Origin: Tenrec ecaudatus
Lineage: Eukaryota > Chordata > Mammalia > Afrosoricida > Tenrecidae
DNA: 64,000 nt
Assembly: GCF_050624435.1 (NCBI RefSeq)
Contig: NC_134531.1
Coordinates: 255,020,812 to 255,084,811 of the forward strand
Direction of reading: 5' to 3'
Under the pieces are notes generated by a model, which searched no databases, had not been told where the DNA came from, and saw nothing but the letters and a program-made list of their open reading frames with translations. The position numbers were made by a program, and so were the translations under genes. This document shows positions 59,869 through 64,000 of this stretch, one piece after another (the first letter of the stretch is position 1; every line of letters starts with the position of its first letter).

Positions 59869-61027
59869 GGGAGAGGGGGAAGATGGCCGACAGGGACACC
59901 CGCATACTCTGAGAGCTCCTCCAAACAAAGCGGGATTGGCGACCAGGTAGCTGAATAGTAAGAGTCTGGTGAGTGAAATATCCCCCTGGGTCAGCACCCC
60001 AGTCCTACCCCACGTATTTGTCCGGAGCAGGGGTCTAGGTGAAAGAGGACCGGACTAGTGGGACATCTCTGGCCACTAAGCTGCCGTGAGCTCACTGGCG
60101 ACCGGCTTAGGCTCCATCCCCAAACCCGGCGCCTAGCCCAGAGCCACTTGCCTGCCCTGCCTACTCCAGCGGCCCACTCCCCACTCCCTATCGCGGATCC
60201 CCACTGGGAGAGAAGCTTTCCTCTCCCGCAGTTCCCCTCTCCCCACAGGGCAGCGATCTGCCCTCGGGCCCACGTCCCTCCCTCCATTCATCCAAGCTCA
60301 AGGGAGCGGACCCGCGGGTTGTCTGGCGACCCCCACGGGGGACCATCCACCCGCACCGCTGCCGCGGACCTCTCCACCTGCCCTCCGTGCACTGGCCTCC
60401 CACCCCCGCCCGCCCCCGCCAGCCCCTGGCAGCCTAGCGCCAGCTCCACTCCTGGCGGGGACCCTGCGCTGAGCACTTCCCGCCAACAGGAGCCATAGCC
60501 CAACCCGCGCCTGTCCCGGACCCTGAGCTTCCGCGGAGCGCCGCGCCCCGCGCTGCTGAGTCTGCCCACCAAGGGCCCCCCCCTGCGCAAGGCACAAGAG
60601 TAGGTGCCCTCCCCAGGGTGCTGCGGGGACCCCGGCGGCCGCGACTCTGAGCCTGAGCAGAGGAAGGGCGCCATTGCCCCCTGCGGTTTTGCGCCAAGCC
60701 TCCTTTGCCGGCGCCATTACCCCCTGCGGTTTCGCGCCAAAAGGGCAGAGAGCGAACACCATTGTTCCCTGCAGTGTCCCGAAGCTGCCTGGCAGCTATC
60801 CAAGGGGCCCCGCTCACAGCCCGGGCAGATCAAACACTCCACCTGCAGTCTCGGCTTTGCAGTCCCTGAGGAGCCGTCAGTGAGCTCCAGCCAGCTCTCA
60901 CCACCTGGGGCCCTGTTGGGTCTCCAGTGCCAGCCCTAAGCCTGCCGCAGCCCGCCCCAGCCACCCCAGGAGACGGCACAGTGGCCTGAGCCTCCACACA
61001 ATAAGGTTACTCCTCTCTCCCAGAAGC
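59869..61027 (+). promoter_or_regulatory. LINE-1 5' UTR / internal promoter with YY1-like site
   Basis: About 1.16 kb of GC- and CpG-rich DNA precedes ORF1. Its first bases contain AAGATGGCCG (59,880-59,889), matching the YY1 core that sets the start of transcription at the 5' end of human LINE-1. A short near-duplicate ('ccattgccccctgcggttttgcgcca' at 60,671 and 'ccattaccccctgcggtttcgcgcca' at 60,714) lies in the 3' third. The many ORFs on both strands are GC-rich by-products. Confidence 0.85.
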
Positions 61028-62155
61028 ATGGGGCCTATTAAAGGATCAAGGAAAAATCAACAGACCACATCACTCCCAACAAAAAAATCAGAAAAATGAG
61101 GCACTTTAACAGACCTAACATCACTCATAGAAGAAACAGATATAGATCAGCCACAAAAGGAAATCTTCAGAACTCTGCTTGCAGTAATACAGGAGCTAAG
61201 AGAAGCAAACCAAAATAAGGATGCAACGATAGAAGGGATGAAATGCACAATAGAGGGGATGAAGTCCACAATAGAGGGGATGAATACTATCCACCAAAAG
61301 GAACTGCAGAAACTAACAGAGGAGGTAGCAGAGGCCACACAAAAGGTCACAGAAGCTATATCTAGGCTTGAGGAGGCTGAGAACCGTATCAGTGAACTCG
61401 AGGACGCTCAAAACAAACGAAGCAAGCGAGAAAAACAATCAGATAGGAAAATTAAAGAAACAGAAGACAGCCTGAGATCAATGACAGATGCTATGAAGAG
61501 GAATAATATTCGAATAATCGGTCTACCGGAACACAACATAACACACAAATCGACCGCCAAGATAGCAAAGGAATTCCTGGAAGAAAATTTCCCCAACCTA
61601 ACAAAGGAGAATCCGACTCTCATACAGGAAGCAGAGAGGACGCCGGCTAAGCTAAACACCAAGAAGAACACGCCAAGGCATATAATTGTAAAATTATCCA
61701 ACTTAGAGGAAAAAGAGAAAATTCTACGAGCATCAAGAGAAAGGAAGACAGTCACATACAAAGGAGCGCAGGTAAGGGTATGCTCAGACTTATCAGCTGA
61801 AACCATGAAGAGGAGGAGAGAATGGAGCAGCATCTTCCAAATTCTGAAAGATAAAAATGCCTCCCCCAGAATCCTATACCCTGCCAAGTTATCCATTAAG
61901 ATAGAGGGTAAGATAAGGGTCTTCCAGGACAAGGAAGAACTCAAAAAATATACTGCAAGTCACCCGACCCTGCAGAACATACTGGCTGACTCACTACGGC
62001 CAGAAGATCAAGCTCCAACTAGAACCTCCAGGAGACCACCATATAGCCCATCTCCATCTAGAAGCCAACATGCCAGCAACACGTACCAGGACAACACGGT
62101 CTCAGATGGAAAAGAGGACAGGATAGAAACCCTCCACTCAAACGCAGTACACTGA
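61028..62155 (+). pseudogene. LINE-1 ORF1 (RNA-binding trimeric chaperone), one early in-frame stop
   Basis: ORF1p binds LINE-1 RNA and forms trimers through a coiled coil. From the ATG at 61,028 the frame reads MGPIKGSRKNQQ and meets TGA at codon 24 (61,097-61,099), then stays open for 352 codons to 62,155. An internal Met at 61,238 gives 305 residues. The body shows a long heptad-like helix (IEGMKCT to about RISELEDAQNK), an RRM-type segment (NNIRIIGLPE), RHIIVKLSN and the C-terminal AKLSIKIEGKIRVF. The older copy at 30,989-31,210 supports 61,028 as the original start. Loss of the N-terminal peptide alone might leave a re-initiated protein; this is inference. Confidence 0.88.
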
Positions 62156-62197
62156 TATGAAGGAAGATAGGCAAAGACCCAAAACACAAAACAGAAT

Positions 62198-63367
62198 ATG
62201 GCAACCATGAAGCCAGAGATTGTAATAATCACTTTGAATACAAATGGGCTCAATTCATATGTTAAAAGAAAGAGGCTGGAGGATTGGATTAGAAAACATA
62301 ACCCATCAATCTGCTGCCTGCAAGAGACACACCTTAAGCAAGCAGACAAGCATATGCTGAGAATAAAGGGCTGGCAGAAAGTTTACCAAGCAAATGGTAA
62401 CTCCAAGAAGGCAGGAGTGGCTATCTTAATCTCCGACAAAATGGATCTCAAGATCCAAAACATAAAAAGAGACAAAGAGGGACATTACATAATGCTCAAA
62501 GGCTCAGTAAACCAGGAAGCAATAAGCATACTGAATATTTACGCACCTAATAATGGTGCTGCAAATTTCGTCAAACAAACTATTAAAAAAATGACAGAAG
62601 AAATCACGGAAACAACAATAATAGTGGGGGACTTCAACACTCCACTATCAGAGAAAGACAGGTCACAGGGAAAGAAGCTCAGCAAAGAGGCCAGAGAGCT
62701 AAACAATGTAATTAGGCAACAGGGCCTGATAGACATCTATAGAGCCTTTCATCCAAAAGCAAAAGGTTTCACATTCTTCTCCAATCCACACGGATCTTTC
62801 TCAAGAATAGATCACATGCTGGGGCACAAGGCCAGCCTGAGTAAATTCAAACACATAGATATTATCCAGACGTCTTTCTCAGACCACCATGCCATAAAGC
62901 TGGAGATTAATAGAAGGGCACCCAGAAAAGCAAGGGCCACCAATTGGAGAATAAACAACGATCTCCTGCGACATGAATGGGTTAAGGTCCAGATCAGAGA
63001 GGATATCAGGAAATTTCTAGAAACTAATGAGAACGAGCATACAACATATCAAAACTTATGGGACACTGCAAAGGCAGTTATCAGAGGTAGCTTGATATCA
63101 CTGAATGCATACATGAAAAAAGAAGAAAGGCGTATGACAGATATGTTAACACAAAACCTCCAACAACTAGAACAGAGTCAACAGAACTACCCCTCCAATA
63201 GCAAGAGAAAAGAAATAATAAAAATCAGGGCGGAGTTAAACCAGTGGGAAGACAAAAGAACAATGCAAAGGATTAACGCAACTAGAAGCTGGTTTTATGA
63301 ACGAATTAATAAAATTGACACTCCCCTGGCAAAGCTTACCAAAGACAGAAGGAACAATCATCAATAG
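62198..63367 (+). CDS. LINE-1 ORF2, endonuclease domain and start of reverse transcriptase (389 codons before a frameshift)
   Basis: The protein begins [19 protein letters not shown], 42 bp after ORF1. The endonuclease (about residues 1-239) nicks target DNA. Residues at positions known to be catalytic in human LINE-1 are all present with the same numbering: N14, E43, Y115, D145, N147, T192, D205, S228, D229, H230. After about residue 240 comes the linker to the reverse transcriptase. The frame ends RRNNHQ-stop at 63,367, but this is an artefact of a frameshift, since homologous sequence continues in another frame. Endonuclease function could be intact; full ORF2 function is not. Confidence 0.9.
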   Translation: MATMKPEIVIITLNTNGLNSYVKRKRLEDWIRKHNPSICCLQETHLKQADKHMLRIKGWQKVYQANGNSKKAGVAILISDKMDLKIQNIKRDKEGHYIMLKGSVNQEAISILNIYAPNNGAANFVKQTIKKMTEEITETTIIVGDFNTPLSEKDRSQGKKLSKEARELNNVIRQQGLIDIYRAFHPKAKGFTFFSNPHGSFSRIDHMLGHKASLSKFKHIDIIQTSFSDHHAIKLEINRRAPRKARATNWRINNDLLRHEWVKVQIREDIRKFLETNENEHTTYQNLWDTAKAVIRGSLISLNAYMKKEERRMTDMLTQNLQQLEQSQQNYPSNSKRKEIIKIRAELNQWEDKRTMQRINATRSWFYERINKIDTPLAKLTKDRRNNHQ

Positions 63368-63369
63368 CC

Positions 63370-64000
63370 AGGATGAGGGATGAATCGGGGGCAATAACAA
63401 CAGACCCCAATGAGATAAAAAGGATAATCACAAAGTACTATGAAGGTTTGTATTCTAATGAATTCAGAAACCTGGAAGACATGGATAAATATTTAGAAAA
63501 ACAATCTATTCCTAGATTATCTGAGACAGAGATCAAGAACCTCAACAAACCCATAGCGAAGGAAGAAATAGAGAGTGTCATCAAAAACCTACCAAGGAAA
63601 AAGGCCCCAGGGCCAGATGGCTACACAGCAGAATTTTACCAAACATTCAGGGAAGAGCTGACACCGATCCTCCACAAAGTATTCCATAACATAGAAAAGA
63701 ACGGCAAGCTCCCAAACTCATTTTACGAAGCCAGCATTACTTTGATACCCAAACAGGGAAAAGACCCCACAAGCGTAGAGAATTATAGACCAATATCTCT
63801 AATGAACATAGATGCAAAAATCCTTAACAAAATATTGGCCAATAGAATACAAAGGAACATCAAACATATCATTCACCACGACCAAGTAGGATTCATCCCA
63901 GCGATGCAGGGATGGTTTAACATCCGAAAATCCATCAATATCATTCACCACATCGAGAAGAAAAAGGATAAAAACCATATGATAATATCCATAGATGCAG
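63370..64000 (+). pseudogene. LINE-1 ORF2 continuation (reverse transcriptase N-terminal part), frameshifted, runs off window
   Basis: In a different frame from 62,198-63,367, translation is open from 63,370 to the edge with no stop. It reads [43 protein letters not shown] and [20 protein letters not shown], all conserved LINE-1 reverse-transcriptase segments. The YADD catalytic box lies beyond the window. One or two small indels in 63,350-63,372 cause the frame change; 'aggatga' and 'gggatga' lie side by side there, so a slip duplication is possible. Confidence 0.9.

Larger units (their letters stand above)
59869..64000 (+). mobile_element. Young LINE-1, 5' portion, cut by window edge
   Basis: A plus-strand LINE-1 with an intact-looking 5' end, a GC-rich 5' UTR (59,869-61,027), ORF1 (61,028-62,155) and ORF2 (from 62,198 past the edge). 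ORF1 and the first 389 codons of ORF2 are almost undamaged, so it is much younger than the other copies here. Two defects are visible: a TGA early in ORF1 and frameshifts near 63,350-63,370 in ORF2. Confidence 0.93.

Noticed and set aside
60058..60939. ORFs of 100-150 codons in the LINE-1 5' UTR
   Set aside because: Open frames occur on both strands because of high GC content. No similarity to a primate LINE-1 ORF0 was seen.
61408..61944. 178-codon minus-strand ORF
   Set aside because: Antisense shadow of ORF1; its hydrophobic look comes from complementing Lys/Glu-rich codons.

Overview
This window is nuclear DNA from a mammal, almost certainly an afrotherian. The best evidence is many tRNA-derived AfroSINE copies with the usual 'tctatggggtcattatgagtt'-type 3' half, decayed copies of the afrotherian RTE1 (BovB-like) LINE, and LINE-1 elements whose 3' UTRs are of afrotherian type. 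The species cannot be fixed from sequence alone. Codon, intron and repeat structure rule out a prokaryote, so the many short ORFs on both strands are mostly chance or repeat-derived.

The only host gene recognised is EPHA6, an ephrin-A receptor tyrosine kinase. Its first coding exon lies on the minus strand at 10,300-10,402 inside a CpG island (about 10.23-12.01 kb). The gene is transcribed leftward, so 1-10,299 is the start of EPHA6 intron 1 and everything right of about 12 kb is upstream, apparently intergenic. In the 5' region, a 71-codon ORF (10,468-10,683, minus) closely resembles the N-terminal extension I recall from the long human EPHA6 isoform. Here it is cut off by in-frame stops and is out of frame with the main start.

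Layout: 1-10.3 kb, EPHA6 intron 1 with RTE1 and AfroSINE fragments. 10.2-12.0 kb, CpG-island promoter and exon 1. 12-16.8 kb, AT-rich sequence with a GAAG microsatellite. 16.8-21.5 kb, three LINE-1 3' UTR insertions, two of them head to head. 21.5-32.4 kb, an old RTE1 copy split by a full-length 8.5-kb LINE-1 on the minus strand, flanked by a perfect 12-bp target-site duplication. 32.5-36.2 kb, an older LINE-1 interrupted by an internally deleted mariner transposon. 36-47 kb, mostly AT-rich DNA with an LTR-like element, an old LINE-1 3' end, RTE1 and AfroSINE pieces, and a solo class-II-like ERV LTR with a 6-bp duplication. 47.1-53.5 kb, long RTE1 copies broken by nested insertions. 54.1 kb, 42 perfect copies of the hexamer CTCGCT. 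55.8-59.4 kb, layered RTE1 and LINE-1 fragments, AfroSINEs and a minisatellite. 59.87 kb to the right edge, the 5' part of a young LINE-1 with a GC-rich promoter, ORF1 and ORF2, running out of the window.

No operon, CRISPR array, true tRNA or rRNA gene, or clearly new biological system was found. The points most worth following up are the broken EPHA6 N-terminal extension, the pure CpG-containing hexamer array, the two unlike LINE-1 5' UTR types (one with about 166-bp tandem units), and the ERV solo LTR. LINE, SINE and LTR boundaries were judged by eye and are approximate unless a duplication is stated.
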